Shown here one piece after another: positions 8,484 to 17,120 of a stretch of DNA of 64,000 bases. Numbering within the stretch: position 1 is the first letter of the stretch; each line of letters starts with the position of its first letter. The notes under the pieces were generated by a model, which saw only the letters and a list, made by a program, of their open reading frames with translations, searched no databases and was not told the DNA's origin. The position numbers and the translations under genes are program-made. The stretch is taken from assembly GCA_964400685.1 (NCBI GenBank), contig CAYNVT010000001.1, forward strand, positions 1 through 64,000, written 5' to 3'. The DNA is from DATCTV01 sp964400685 (GTDB taxonomy: Bacteria; Desulfobacterota; Desulfomonilia; UBA1062).

Positions 8484-8517
8484 ATGTGCCTTTTAAAACC
8501 GGAGGCACATCTATAAT
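8484..8517 (+). promoter_or_regulatory. Candidate surE promoter with an embedded palindrome
   Basis: A perfect TATAAT (-10) lies at 8512-8517. Directly upstream is an 8-bp inverted repeat, ATGTGCCT (8484-8491) and AGGCACAT (8503-8510), with 11 bases between arms. The palindrome fills the space where the -35 element would be, and no good -35 is seen, which suggests an activator- or repressor-controlled promoter. The start codon of surE is 57 bases beyond the -10 and has no clear ribosome site. Confidence 0.5.
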
Positions 8518-8573
8518 ACTGATCCGTTTTTTCCCCCTTGCACAGATGAACCGCAAAAGACTAAAATCACAAC

Positions 8574-9350
8574 ATGCGGTTTTTACTGACAAACGATGAC
8601 GGCATATATGCTCAGGGGCTTGCCGCTATAAAACAGGAGCTTGAAAGGATAGGCGATGTTACTGTTATCGCCCCTGTTACAGAGCAGTCCGCCGTTGGCC
8701 ATGCAATAACCATCTCAGATCCGCTTAAAGTGATACCCATTTACCGTTCAGGCGGATTCTACGGCTGGGGTATCACCGGCTCACCAGCCGACTGCGTGAA
8801 GCTTGGTGTTTCCTGTATAATGAAAGTCCCGCCGGATGTCATAGTCTCCGGAATAAACCGCGGTGAGAATGTGGGCATAAACGTCCTTTACTCCGGTACC
8901 GTATCCGCAGCTACCGAAGCGCTTATCCTGGGCTTCAAGGGTATGGCGGTTTCCGTAGACAATTATTTTCATCCTGACTATTCGGCTGCAAGCATCTTCG
9001 GCGCGAGACTGGCCAGAAGGCTTGCGGCGATAAAAGGGTCCATGCCTTATGCCCTGAACGTAAACTGCCCTTCGGCGTCTCTTGGAGATATAAAAGGGGT
9101 GAAAATAACCAGACAGGGCAACTCGAGGATAGTCGACAACTTTGTCGAACGTACAGACCCGCGCGGAACAAAATATTACTGGCAGGCAGGCATCACAAGG
9201 ATCATGGACGAGACGCAGGATACCGATGCAGTCTGCCTGAAAAACAGGATGATATCGGTAACCCCCATTAATTTCAGGCTCGGATACAATGAGCGTATAA
9301 ATTTCGAAGACAAGGACCTTGAAGGGATACTCAATGAGTCAGTCGTTTGA
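8574..9350 (+). CDS. surE: 5'-nucleotidase SurE
   Basis: SurE removes phosphate from nucleoside 5'-/3'-monophosphates and short polyphosphates. The 258-residue protein has the usual length and all landmarks: the metal-binding NDDG at residues 7-10, APVTEQSAVGHAIT (Ser/Asn active-site region), the ITGSPADCVKLG segment, the SGINRGENVG loop (Asn metal ligand) and YSGTVSAATEA. It is the first gene of the long plus-strand run reaching 22303. Its end overlaps the start of rnc by 17 bases, so the two are translationally coupled. Confidence 0.97.
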   Translation: MRFLLTNDDGIYAQGLAAIKQELERIGDVTVIAPVTEQSAVGHAITISDPLKVIPIYRSGGFYGWGITGSPADCVKLGVSCIMKVPPDVIVSGINRGENVGINVLYSGTVSAATEALILGFKGMAVSVDNYFHPDYSAASIFGARLARRLAAIKGSMPYALNVNCPSASLGDIKGVKITRQGNSRIVDNFVERTDPRGTKYYWQAGITRIMDETQDTDAVCLKNRMISVTPINFRLGYNERINFEDKDLEGILNESVV

Positions 9351-10050
9351 AACAAGGCTCGGGTATATATTCAAAGACAAGTCCCTTCTGAAGGAGGCGC
9401 TTACTCATTCGACCTATGCGAACGAGCATAAATCCCCTGAAATCCGGGACAATCAGAGGCTGGAATTTTTGGGTGACACGGTTGTAAATGCCACAATAGC
9501 AAGAAAGGTATTTCTTGCATTTCCTGATGCCAATGAAGGAGGGCTTACCAAATTAAGGGCTGAGCTTATAAACGAGGCTGCGCTTGTAAAGGTTGCAAAA
9601 CACATCATGCTTGGAGTTGAGCTTTATCTGGGAAAAGGTGAGGAGCATGACAGGGGCAGCAGCAAGCCGTCCATTCTTGCCGATGCATATGAAGCCGTTA
9701 TAGGTGCCATATTTCTTGACGGTTCTTTTGATGAAGCAAGTTCGGTCGTTGAGGCCCATTTTAAAGAGGTAATCGGAAACATCGAAGATATCGGCATAAC
9801 CGACTACAAGAGCACACTGATTGAATACTGCCAGTCAAAAATGAAGAAGATCCCGGAAATGGCAGTTGAAGACGAGACAGGCCCTGAGCATGACAAGGTC
9901 TTTACAATAAGTGTGAGAATCGACGGGCAAGTGATAGGGCGCGGTACCGGCAGAACCAAGAAGCAGGCGTCACAGCAGGCATGCAGAGAGGCCCTGAAAT
10001 TACTTAATGATCCCGGTAATAATGGCCCTTCATCGGATGAGATATCCTGA
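9334..10050 (+). CDS. rnc: Ribonuclease III
   Basis: RNase III cuts double-stranded RNA, chiefly in rRNA processing. I use the ATG at 9334 (MSQSFETRLGYIFKD), preceded by GAAGGG; an upstream in-frame ATG at 9319 is less well placed. The nuclease domain covers about residues 1-150 with the signature RLEFLGD (acidic metal ligands) and a second acidic patch at LADAYEAVIGAIFLDG. The C-terminal dsRNA-binding domain covers about residues 155-227 (YKSTLIEYCQSK to KKQASQQACREAL). It begins inside surE in a different frame and ends 8 bases before the radical SAM gene. Confidence 0.97.
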   Translation: MSQSFETRLGYIFKDKSLLKEALTHSTYANEHKSPEIRDNQRLEFLGDTVVNATIARKVFLAFPDANEGGLTKLRAELINEAALVKVAKHIMLGVELYLGKGEEHDRGSSKPSILADAYEAVIGAIFLDGSFDEASSVVEAHFKEVIGNIEDIGITDYKSTLIEYCQSKMKKIPEMAVEDETGPEHDKVFTISVRIDGQVIGRGTGRTKKQASQQACREALKLLNDPGNNGPSSDEIS

Positions 10051-10058
10051 TATTTCAG

Positions 10059-11111
10059 ATGTCGAGAGCCGAACCTATTGTAATTCCCGTATTTGTTTCG
10101 AACCTGGGATGTCCGCACAGATGTGTTTTTTGTGATCAGACCCAGTATTCGTTGCCGGTTCCGCCTGAAAACATAAAGGATTATGCGCTAAGTTTCATAA
10201 GCGGCTGCAGGGTGCCACAGGAAAGGCAGCGCATTCTGGCGTTTTACGGCGGGTCGTTCACCGGAATAGAAGAAGGGCTTTTCAATTCCTATCTCGAGGC
10301 AGGGAACAGTCTTCTTCAAGAGGGTGTCATTCACGGCCTGAAGGCATCGACCAGACCTGACATGGTCAATGAAGAAACTCTCCTGAAACTTAAAGAGGCA
10401 GGATTTTTCGAGCTTGAAATCGGTGCTCAGTCCATGGATGACCGTGTACTTTCAGCTTCAAAAAGAAGCCATACAGCAGAAGATACCAGAAATGCGGCTG
10501 ACCAGGTCAAGGCCTCGGGCCTCAAGTTTGGGATACAGATAATGCCGGGGTTGCCAGGGGAGGACAGGGAAAGCTTTATCAATACTGTCGAAAATGTCTG
10601 CAAAATGAAACCCGATACCGCCCGTATCTATCCAACGGTTGTTGTCAAGGGCACAAGGCTTGAATCAATGTATGAAAAGGGCGTTTTCAAGCCGCTCACG
10701 CTCGATGCCGCGGTCAGGATGGCCCTCTACGCATACATCAGATTGAAGGCTGCAGGCGCACGGATACTCCGTACGGGCGTTCCTCTGGAAGGCCTGAATA
10801 TAGTTGCGGGGCCTGCCCATCCCTCATTTGGTTTTCTCATCAGGTCGCTTGCATTCAAACTGATGGTGCAGAAGGCCCTTGGCAGGGTCAATGATGCTGC
10901 ACCAGCCGGAACAGAAGAGGGAGATGCAGCGACAGTCTGTGTCAATCCTCATGATCTGCAGGAGCTGATTGGCTACAGGCGCGAAAATATAACCAGTCTT
11001 CGCTTCGGATATACTCTGGATGATTCGGTTCAAAGGGGGCAAATTATTATCCGTTCAGGCAAAGAAAGTGCTTGTTTCAACTTCGAGGATATACTAAATC
11101 ATATCATATGA
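10059..11111 (+). CDS. Radical SAM protein, Elp3/YhcC-like
   Basis: A 350-residue radical SAM enzyme. The cluster-binding motif CPHRCVFC is at residues 18-25, followed by the glycine-rich AFYGGSFTGIE segment, and a TRPDMVN and ELEIGAQSMDD pattern typical of the Elp3/coproporphyrinogen-oxidase-like branch. It lacks the acetyltransferase domain of true Elp3. The C-terminal part (from about residue 240) is not assigned. Genes of this type sit between rnc and era in Geobacter-like genomes, so the setting is conserved, but the substrate is unknown (tRNA or rRNA modification is a guess). Its TGA overlaps the ATG of the next gene (ATGA). Confidence 0.85.
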   Translation: MSRAEPIVIPVFVSNLGCPHRCVFCDQTQYSLPVPPENIKDYALSFISGCRVPQERQRILAFYGGSFTGIEEGLFNSYLEAGNSLLQEGVIHGLKASTRPDMVNEETLLKLKEAGFFELEIGAQSMDDRVLSASKRSHTAEDTRNAADQVKASGLKFGIQIMPGLPGEDRESFINTVENVCKMKPDTARIYPTVVVKGTRLESMYEKGVFKPLTLDAAVRMALYAYIRLKAAGARILRTGVPLEGLNIVAGPAHPSFGFLIRSLAFKLMVQKALGRVNDAAPAGTEEGDAATVCVNPHDLQELIGYRRENITSLRFGYTLDDSVQRGQIIIRSGKESACFNFEDILNHII

Positions 11112-13534
11112 TTACAGATGCATTTGATACCCGGTCGCTGCCGGTTCTTCCGGAACTCGCTGATCATGTTTTAAGAATGGCACTGGAAGACGATGTGTCT
11201 GTTGCAAAGCTCTCGGGAATAATCGAAAAGGACCAGTCTCTTACCTCGCGCATACTCTCTATGGCCAATTCAAGCCATTACAAGCGTTCGCGTACGATCT
11301 ACACCGTAAGGGACGCCATAGTGATAATGGGTCTCGAACAGGTTAAGACAATTGCCCTGGGCATGTGCGTGCTTGAGATGTTCCCGTCTGTTTCGGGATC
11401 GGTTCTCGATTACAAGGAGTTCTGGAGGCACTGCCTTTCCTGCGGGCTTTTTGCCAGGGCTATCATGGAAGTCTCCGATTCCAGGCTTTCTACGAAAGCG
11501 TTTTATACCGGACTGCTGCATGACATAGGCAAGATGATCCTTGATCAGACTGACCATGAGCGCTACGCGGCAGTTCTTGAAAAGGCGGCCGAAGGCACAT
11601 ATTCCCTTATCGAGATTGAAAGGGAAATGCTCGGTACCACGCACTGTGATGTGGCCAGGAAAGCTCTTGAGAACTGGAAGCTTCCTTCAATATATGTCGA
11701 GAGCATATGGTGCCACCATGCACCGGTAATGGTTATAGATGACGACCAGTACAAATTATCGGGTGTCGTCCATGTGGCGAACATACTTGCACACCAGAAT
11801 TATATAGGCGCATCAGGCAACAGCTTCCCATCGAGGATTACAAACCCGCTTCTGAAAAGGTTTCAGCTCAATGCAGACATGCTTGACGATATCATGCTCA
11901 CCGTTCCGTCCGAGGTTGAAACTATCTGCAGCGAGCTGGGTCTGGGAAGGCCTAGAGAGGGTCTTTTCAGACTTGTAAACAAGGCCAGCATGAGGCTTTC
12001 GGATGTTTCCCTCTCTCTTCAGCAGAGGACATTGAAGGCTGAAAAGGCGCTCAGGCGCTCCGATATACTCATAGACCTCATAACAGGCCTCAACCGATCT
12101 ACCAAAATATCCGAGGCACTGGAAACGACAGCAGGGGTGTTGAGCAGTTCAGGATTCATCAAGGGTTTTCTGGGCGGCATCAGGACATCATCCATGAATC
12201 TCGTATTTGAGATGAAGCCCGGAGAAGAGCCCAGGTTTATACGCATAGGGGATGAGGAACTCAAAGGCATCGTCATCTCCGCCGATTACCCTGTCGGCAT
12301 GAGCCTTGCGTCAGGCGCCTTCATGTATGTAAAGCTCGTTGACGAGGAAACAGGCGATGACAACAGGCTTATATCCACGCTTGTCGAGGCCATGTCCGAG
12401 GCGCTTAAACGCATAATGAATGAAAATACACGCTCGGAGCAGGCCGAACACCTGAGAAACGCGCTTTCCAATGCATCGACGGAAAAGCAGAAGGCGCTTG
12501 ACATGCTCGGGGTCAACAGGGAACTTCTTGACTCATCCCCGTTCGGGCTGTGTCTTCTTGACGATGCCGGTGCCGTCAGTGCTGAAAACGAGATATCGGT
12601 TGAAATCAGAAAAGCGCTCGGAATCAGCGGGCCCTCCATCCTTGAAATGCTGGACAGGGAAACGACCAGGGATATTCACACAGCACTTGTATCAAGGCAT
12701 GAATCAGACAGCGTCATCCGTTCCGGAAACAGGTCTATAAGGATAATTACGCGTCCATTGAGCGTAAATTCTCTCTCGCTCCTTCTCATGTGGGATATTA
12801 CAAAAGAGCTTGAGCAGCAGAGAAGGCTTGCGGCGTATGCAAAGATGAGCACGATAGGCAATCTGGCGGCATCCATGGCCCACAACATGAAGAGCCCGCT
12901 GGGAGCGATACAGGGTTTTGCCAACATAATAAAGGAAGATGTCAGGTCCGGCAGTGTGAAAATCCTGCGCGAAGGGAAAGAAGACCAGGATTTCATGGCT
13001 ATTGTCGAGAGCATAATATCTGCAACGGATAGTGTTCTTAAAATCATAAACCAGCTTCTGGGGCTCACCAGAAAATGGGAAGGCTCTGCCCAGAAAGCCG
13101 ACATGAAGGCGTTCGCGGCTGAGACAATCGAGATGGTCAAGCCTCTAGCTGATGCATCAAAGGTGAAGCTCAGCACGGACGTAAGCGCCAAGCAGGGCTT
13201 GATAAGGACCAATGCAGTGCAGCAGGTGGTTGCTAACAGCCTTATAAATGCCATTACCGCCTCATCTCCCGGACAGGAGGTCTCTTTGGGGATAGCAAAG
13301 GACGGAGGCCGGGTTGTGTTCAAGATAACAGACAAGGGCATAGGCATTGACGAAGAGCAGATATCAAAGATATTCGAACCTCTCTATTCGGCATGGCCGA
13401 GCAGGACAGGTATGGGGCTGGGATTGTCGCTGGCCAGAGACATTATAGAGACGATGGGCGGGGATATTTCAGTAAAGTCATCTCCAGGTACAGGCTCAAC
13501 CTTTATCATAAGCGTTCCGGAAGAAGTCTCATAA
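11108..13534 (+). CDS. HDOD-domain sensor histidine kinase
   Basis: An 808-residue cytoplasmic hybrid sensor. The start at 11108 overlaps the previous stop (ATGA). Residues of about 5-210 are an HDOD domain (LPVLPELADHVLRMALEDD, FYTGLLHDIGKMIL). About 310-460 may be a GAF-like sensor, and about 470-575 a PAS-like fold. The kinase core follows: H-box SMAHNMKSPLGAIQGF (about 602), N-box VVANSLINAI, G1 DKGIGIDEEQISKIFEPLYS and G2 GMGLGLSLARDI. No membrane segment is seen. The next gene, six bases on, is a receiver-PAS-kinase protein and is a likely phosphorelay partner. HDOD plus kinase in one chain is an uncommon layout, and its place between rnc and era suggests co-expression with growth genes. 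Confidence 0.88.
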   Translation: MITDAFDTRSLPVLPELADHVLRMALEDDVSVAKLSGIIEKDQSLTSRILSMANSSHYKRSRTIYTVRDAIVIMGLEQVKTIALGMCVLEMFPSVSGSVLDYKEFWRHCLSCGLFARAIMEVSDSRLSTKAFYTGLLHDIGKMILDQTDHERYAAVLEKAAEGTYSLIEIEREMLGTTHCDVARKALENWKLPSIYVESIWCHHAPVMVIDDDQYKLSGVVHVANILAHQNYIGASGNSFPSRITNPLLKRFQLNADMLDDIMLTVPSEVETICSELGLGRPREGLFRLVNKASMRLSDVSLSLQQRTLKAEKALRRSDILIDLITGLNRSTKISEALETTAGVLSSSGFIKGFLGGIRTSSMNLVFEMKPGEEPRFIRIGDEELKGIVISADYPVGMSLASGAFMYVKLVDEETGDDNRLISTLVEAMSEALKRIMNENTRSEQAEHLRNALSNASTEKQKALDMLGVNRELLDSSPFGLCLLDDAGAVSAENEISVEIRKALGISGPSILEMLDRETTRDIHTALVSRHESDSVIRSGNRSIRIITRPLSVNSLSLLLMWDITKELEQQRRLAAYAKMSTIGNLAASMAHNMKSPLGAIQGFANIIKEDVRSGSVKILREGKEDQDFMAIVESIISATDSVLKIINQLLGLTRKWEGSAQKADMKAFAAETIEMVKPLADASKVKLSTDVSAKQGLIRTNAVQQVVANSLINAITASSPGQEVSLGIAKDGGRVVFKITDKGIGIDEEQISKIFEPLYSAWPSRTGMGLGLSLARDIIETMGGDISVKSSPGTGSTFIISVPEEVS

Positions 13535-13540
13535 ATCATC

Positions 13541-16237
13541 ATGTCGAATAAGATCCTTATTGTAGAAGACGATTCTGTTTTCAGGAACTACCTCTTTATG
13601 GTGCTGAAGGGAGAATATGACGTTACCGTGGCTGCCAATCCGATTCAGGCGCTTGATTTCCTGTCCCGTGAAATATTCGACCTTATCATTACAGATCTCA
13701 GAATGCCCGAAATGGACGGGCGAGAGTTCGTGGAAAAGGTGCATTCGGAGATATTCCCTGGTCTGCCCGTAATCGTGGTCACCGCTTTTGAAGACGACTG
13801 GCCCGAAGAGGAAGGGATATTAAGCCATACGTTTACATTTCTGAGAAAAGGCGGGTTTCTCCCGAGTGAACTGAAGTCTCTTGTGGAAAAGGCTATCGGC
13901 AAGCCTTTGACAACCGAATCCGTGCCGTCAGGTCTGAATGAGATACATTTCAGAGATGTTCTGGATAACCTCCCTGACGCTGTTATTGTTACCGACAGAG
14001 AGTTGAAGCCACTATATGCGAACAGGCGTTTCGGAACATTTACCGGTCTTGTCATAAAAGACATGTCAGGCTCATTGCTTAATATTCTCAGCAGTGAAAC
14101 AAGAAAGACGCTTGCCGAGGCAGCAAGCAAAATAGAGGAAAACTGGCAGGCGGATTTGAATCTTGAAATTAAGTGCATTGACAGCAGTATGGTAAATTAT
14201 AATTTTACTCTGAGGTACATGAAAACCCAGGATGCGGACCTGCTGGTTTTTGCAGGTAATCCGGCTGACGAGACCGGTGATACTGGAAACAAAGATATCC
14301 ATGAAAGGCTTCAGGGCATAATAAATGAACTTGAGGAAGCCAGGGCGGAGTGTAAAGCAGTCAAGGCCGATTTCGACAGGATTGCAGCGGACTCCAGGGG
14401 AATCATACTGTGGCTTGACGGCTCCTTCGGCTGTATTTATATCAATCCTGATGTAGAGCGTATCCTCGGTTACAAACCTGAAGAGCTCAAAGGTGCCGGA
14501 ATTCCCTGGAATAGAATTATCCATCCGGATGATGTTCACATTATCTCAGACATACTTACTGCAACCGAACAGGGTATAGGAAAATTAAATGGCGAAGCCA
14601 GGGCATACAGCAGAACAGGCCTTCTCGTATATCTTGCCTGGAATGCGGTTCTCAGCTATAAGCCTGACGGGTCCTTATCGGGTGTCGATGCAATTGCAGA
14701 AGATATAACTCAGAGAATCGTTGCGAAGAATGAATTGGTCAAGGCAGGCAAACGGCTTGAAGAAGCACGCGAATCAATGCTGAGCGCACCGGATGAAAGA
14801 TGCAGACTCATTGTCGAGGGTTCAAATAATGTAATATTCACGCTAGATGAAGATTTAAAGTTTCTTTATATAAACAGGAGAGGCCTTACTGTTCTCGGAG
14901 CGATTGAAGATGACGTAATATCAAGGCCGTTTCAGGAATTCATATCCGATCCCATATCTGTTACACGTTTTGAAGCCGCAATAATAAAACTGAATGAAGG
15001 CCAGGATCCGGGTCTTGTAAACATTTCCATTGACGCAAGCCACGGCCGTAGCGTGTGGGGCATAAACATCTGGGCAATGGGGTCTTCACAGGCAAAGATT
15101 GAGTATGCGGGAATTGCCAGGGATATGACAAGTGAGGTGTCGAATTATAAAAAGCTCAAACTACTTGCAAATATCGAGCAGTACAGTGCGGATGCAATTA
15201 TAGGCTATGATCTTGAAAGGCGCATCATATCATGGAATCGCGGCGCTTCCATGATGTTCGGATGGTCTGAAGAGGAAATTCTCGGCAATTATTCATTTAC
15301 GACAATTGTCCCGGAGGAAAGGAAAAGGGAATCCGATGAACTCTTGAAAGAGGTCCTTGAAAAAGGCTATGTGCGGGATCTCGAAACGGTCCGCAAAACA
15401 AAAAACGGAGAGATGCTTAATGTAAGCCTTTCAATGACAACATTAAGGGATGACGTAGGCAAGGCATTCGGTTTTTCCATTATCATGAAGGATATTACCA
15501 GACAGAAAAAGATGGAGGCTGCATTGATCCAGTCTGAAAGGCTTGCCGCCATGGGTAAGCTTTCAGCCAGCATTGCGCATGAGATCAACAATCCGCTCTA
15601 CGGTATAAAGAGCTGTTTGAAAAATGTTCTCAATACAGATGAAAATAAAAAGATAGATACCCAGTTCGTAAAGCTTGCGATCAAAGAGACGGACAGAATC
15701 GCCGAACTCATCAGGAATATGAAGACCTTTTACCAGCCCACCGATGCAGAGGTCTTCACGACTGATATAAACGAAATAATTAGGGAAATCCTCACTTTCA
15801 ATAGAAAATATCTTGAGGAGAACAAGGTTAAGCTTGAACTTGATCTGGCTGAGTGCCCTTATATCCTTGCCGTCCCTGAACAGATAAAACAGGTTTTCAT
15901 AAACCTCATGACCAATGCGGCCGAGGCCATGCCCGGGGGAGGAACCCTGAGAGTTTCAACCATGCCCGGAATTGACGAGAAGTCGGTAAGTATAAGATTC
16001 GAGGACAATGGTGTAGGGATTGCGAAGGAAGACATCCCGAAACTCTTCGATATGTTCTATTCAAAGAAGCCTCATGTGAAAGGAGTCGGTCTCGGCCTGT
16101 CGGTAAGCTACGGTATTATCAAGAGGCATGGTGGTACGATCGAGGTTGACAGCGATCCTTCAGGGGGTACAAGTTTTAAAATCGTCCTGCCGGTTAAACC
16201 CGGATGGGAAAGGCAGCTGAAACTTGAACTCAAATAG
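13541..16237 (+). CDS. Hybrid sensor kinase: receiver, four PAS domains, histidine kinase
   Basis: An 898-residue protein. Residues 1-122 are a response-regulator receiver (acidic pair EDD near residue 9, phospho-acceptor Asp in ITDLRMP, conserved Lys in FLRKGG). Four PAS-type domains follow at roughly 145-250, 285-400, 425-545 and 550-665 (for example NLPDAVIVTD, GYKPEELKG, EDITQR, MFGWSEEEILG, KDITRQ). The kinase core has the H-box SIAHEINNPLYGIKS (about 686), N-box FINLMTNAAEAMPGGG, G1 EDNGVGIAKEDIPKLF and G2 GVGLGLSVSYGI. It is soluble, with no membrane helices. A receiver at the N-terminus and a kinase at the C-terminus fit a phosphorelay in which the HDOD kinase upstream phosphorylates this protein (inference). 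It overlaps era by up to 14 bases. Confidence 0.9.
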   Translation: MSNKILIVEDDSVFRNYLFMVLKGEYDVTVAANPIQALDFLSREIFDLIITDLRMPEMDGREFVEKVHSEIFPGLPVIVVTAFEDDWPEEEGILSHTFTFLRKGGFLPSELKSLVEKAIGKPLTTESVPSGLNEIHFRDVLDNLPDAVIVTDRELKPLYANRRFGTFTGLVIKDMSGSLLNILSSETRKTLAEAASKIEENWQADLNLEIKCIDSSMVNYNFTLRYMKTQDADLLVFAGNPADETGDTGNKDIHERLQGIINELEEARAECKAVKADFDRIAADSRGIILWLDGSFGCIYINPDVERILGYKPEELKGAGIPWNRIIHPDDVHIISDILTATEQGIGKLNGEARAYSRTGLLVYLAWNAVLSYKPDGSLSGVDAIAEDITQRIVAKNELVKAGKRLEEARESMLSAPDERCRLIVEGSNNVIFTLDEDLKFLYINRRGLTVLGAIEDDVISRPFQEFISDPISVTRFEAAIIKLNEGQDPGLVNISIDASHGRSVWGINIWAMGSSQAKIEYAGIARDMTSEVSNYKKLKLLANIEQYSADAIIGYDLERRIISWNRGASMMFGWSEEEILGNYSFTTIVPEERKRESDELLKEVLEKGYVRDLETVRKTKNGEMLNVSLSMTTLRDDVGKAFGFSIIMKDITRQKKMEAALIQSERLAAMGKLSASIAHEINNPLYGIKSCLKNVLNTDENKKIDTQFVKLAIKETDRIAELIRNMKTFYQPTDAEVFTTDINEIIREILTFNRKYLEENKVKLELDLAECPYILAVPEQIKQVFINLMTNAAEAMPGGGTLRVSTMPGIDEKSVSIRFEDNGVGIAKEDIPKLFDMFYSKKPHVKGVGLGLSVSYGIIKRHGGTIEVDSDPSGGTSFKIVLPVKPGWERQLKLELK

Positions 16238-17120
16238 TGAGGGCTATGTGTTCAGGTCGGGCTTTGTAGCCATTATCGGCAGGCCCAATGTAGGGAAGTC
16301 GTCTTTCCTGAACAGAATCCTCGAAGAAAAGATATCCATCATTACGCCAAAGCCGCAGACTACCCGGGACAGGATACTGGGCATCTATACGAGGGATGAC
16401 TGCCAGATAATTTTTCTTGATACACCAGGTATACATATTTCGGATAAGGAGCTAAACAGGTGCATGGTTGACAAGGCCCTCTCCGCTTTATTCGATGCCG
16501 ATCTGGCGCTTGTCATGGCCGAACCAGGAGATACAGCAGAGTCTCTCGCGCCTGTTTTCGAGCATATAAAGGACTTTAGAAAAAAGGCGCTTTTTGCCCT
16601 TAACAAATCTGATCTGCTGAGCGGAGAAATGGCGGCAAAAAAAATAGAAGGACTCAGCTCAGGTTTCGATTTTTTCAGCAGGCAGGCGATATCATGCATT
16701 ACCGGTGACGGGATAGACGATTTGATGAATGAAATTTATGTTGCCCTTCCCGAGGGGCCTCCGTTTTTCCCTGATGATATCCTGACCGATTCGACTGAGA
16801 GGTTTCTGTGCGCCGAACTGATCAGAGAGAAAGTGTTTCTGCTGACACAGAAGGAGATACCTTATTCCACAGCGGTCGAGATAGAGCAGTTCAAGGAAGG
16901 CGATATCGCCAGAATTTCAGCGGTGATTCATGTGGAACGGCCTTCCCAGAAGGCGATCGTCATAGGCAGGGGCGGTTCAATGCTCAAGAGGATAGGGACA
17001 GAAGCGAGGCTGGACATGGAGCGCCTTCTGGGTCAGAAGGTTTTTCTTGAATTGTTTGTGAGAGTCACCGAAGACTGGACGAAAAATCCGCGTGAACTGA
17101 AAAGGCTCGGGTATAAATAA
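16224..17120 (+). CDS. era: GTPase Era
   Basis: Era is a GTPase that binds the 3' end of 16S rRNA during 30S assembly. The 298-residue protein has the P-loop GRPNVGKSS, switch G3 DTPG, G4 NKSD, and a C-terminal KH RNA-binding domain (AIVIGRGGSMLKRIG). The start is not certain. A TTG at 16224 gives 11 residues before the conserved SGFVAIIGRPNVG; a GTG at 16248 has a closer ribosome-like GTGAGGG and gives 3 residues before it. The stop overlaps the ATG of der (TAATG). Confidence 0.95.
   Translation: MNSNSEGYVFRSGFVAIIGRPNVGKSSFLNRILEEKISIITPKPQTTRDRILGIYTRDDCQIIFLDTPGIHISDKELNRCMVDKALSALFDADLALVMAEPGDTAESLAPVFEHIKDFRKKALFALNKSDLLSGEMAAKKIEGLSSGFDFFSRQAISCITGDGIDDLMNEIYVALPEGPPFFPDDILTDSTERFLCAELIREKVFLLTQKEIPYSTAVEIEQFKEGDIARISAVIHVERPSQKAIVIGRGGSMLKRIGTEARLDMERLLGQKVFLELFVRVTEDWTKNPRELKRLGYK

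Noticed and set aside
12286..13347. Long minus-strand frames opposite the HDOD kinase gene
   Set aside because: They are shadows of the codon usage of the real gene and show no family features.
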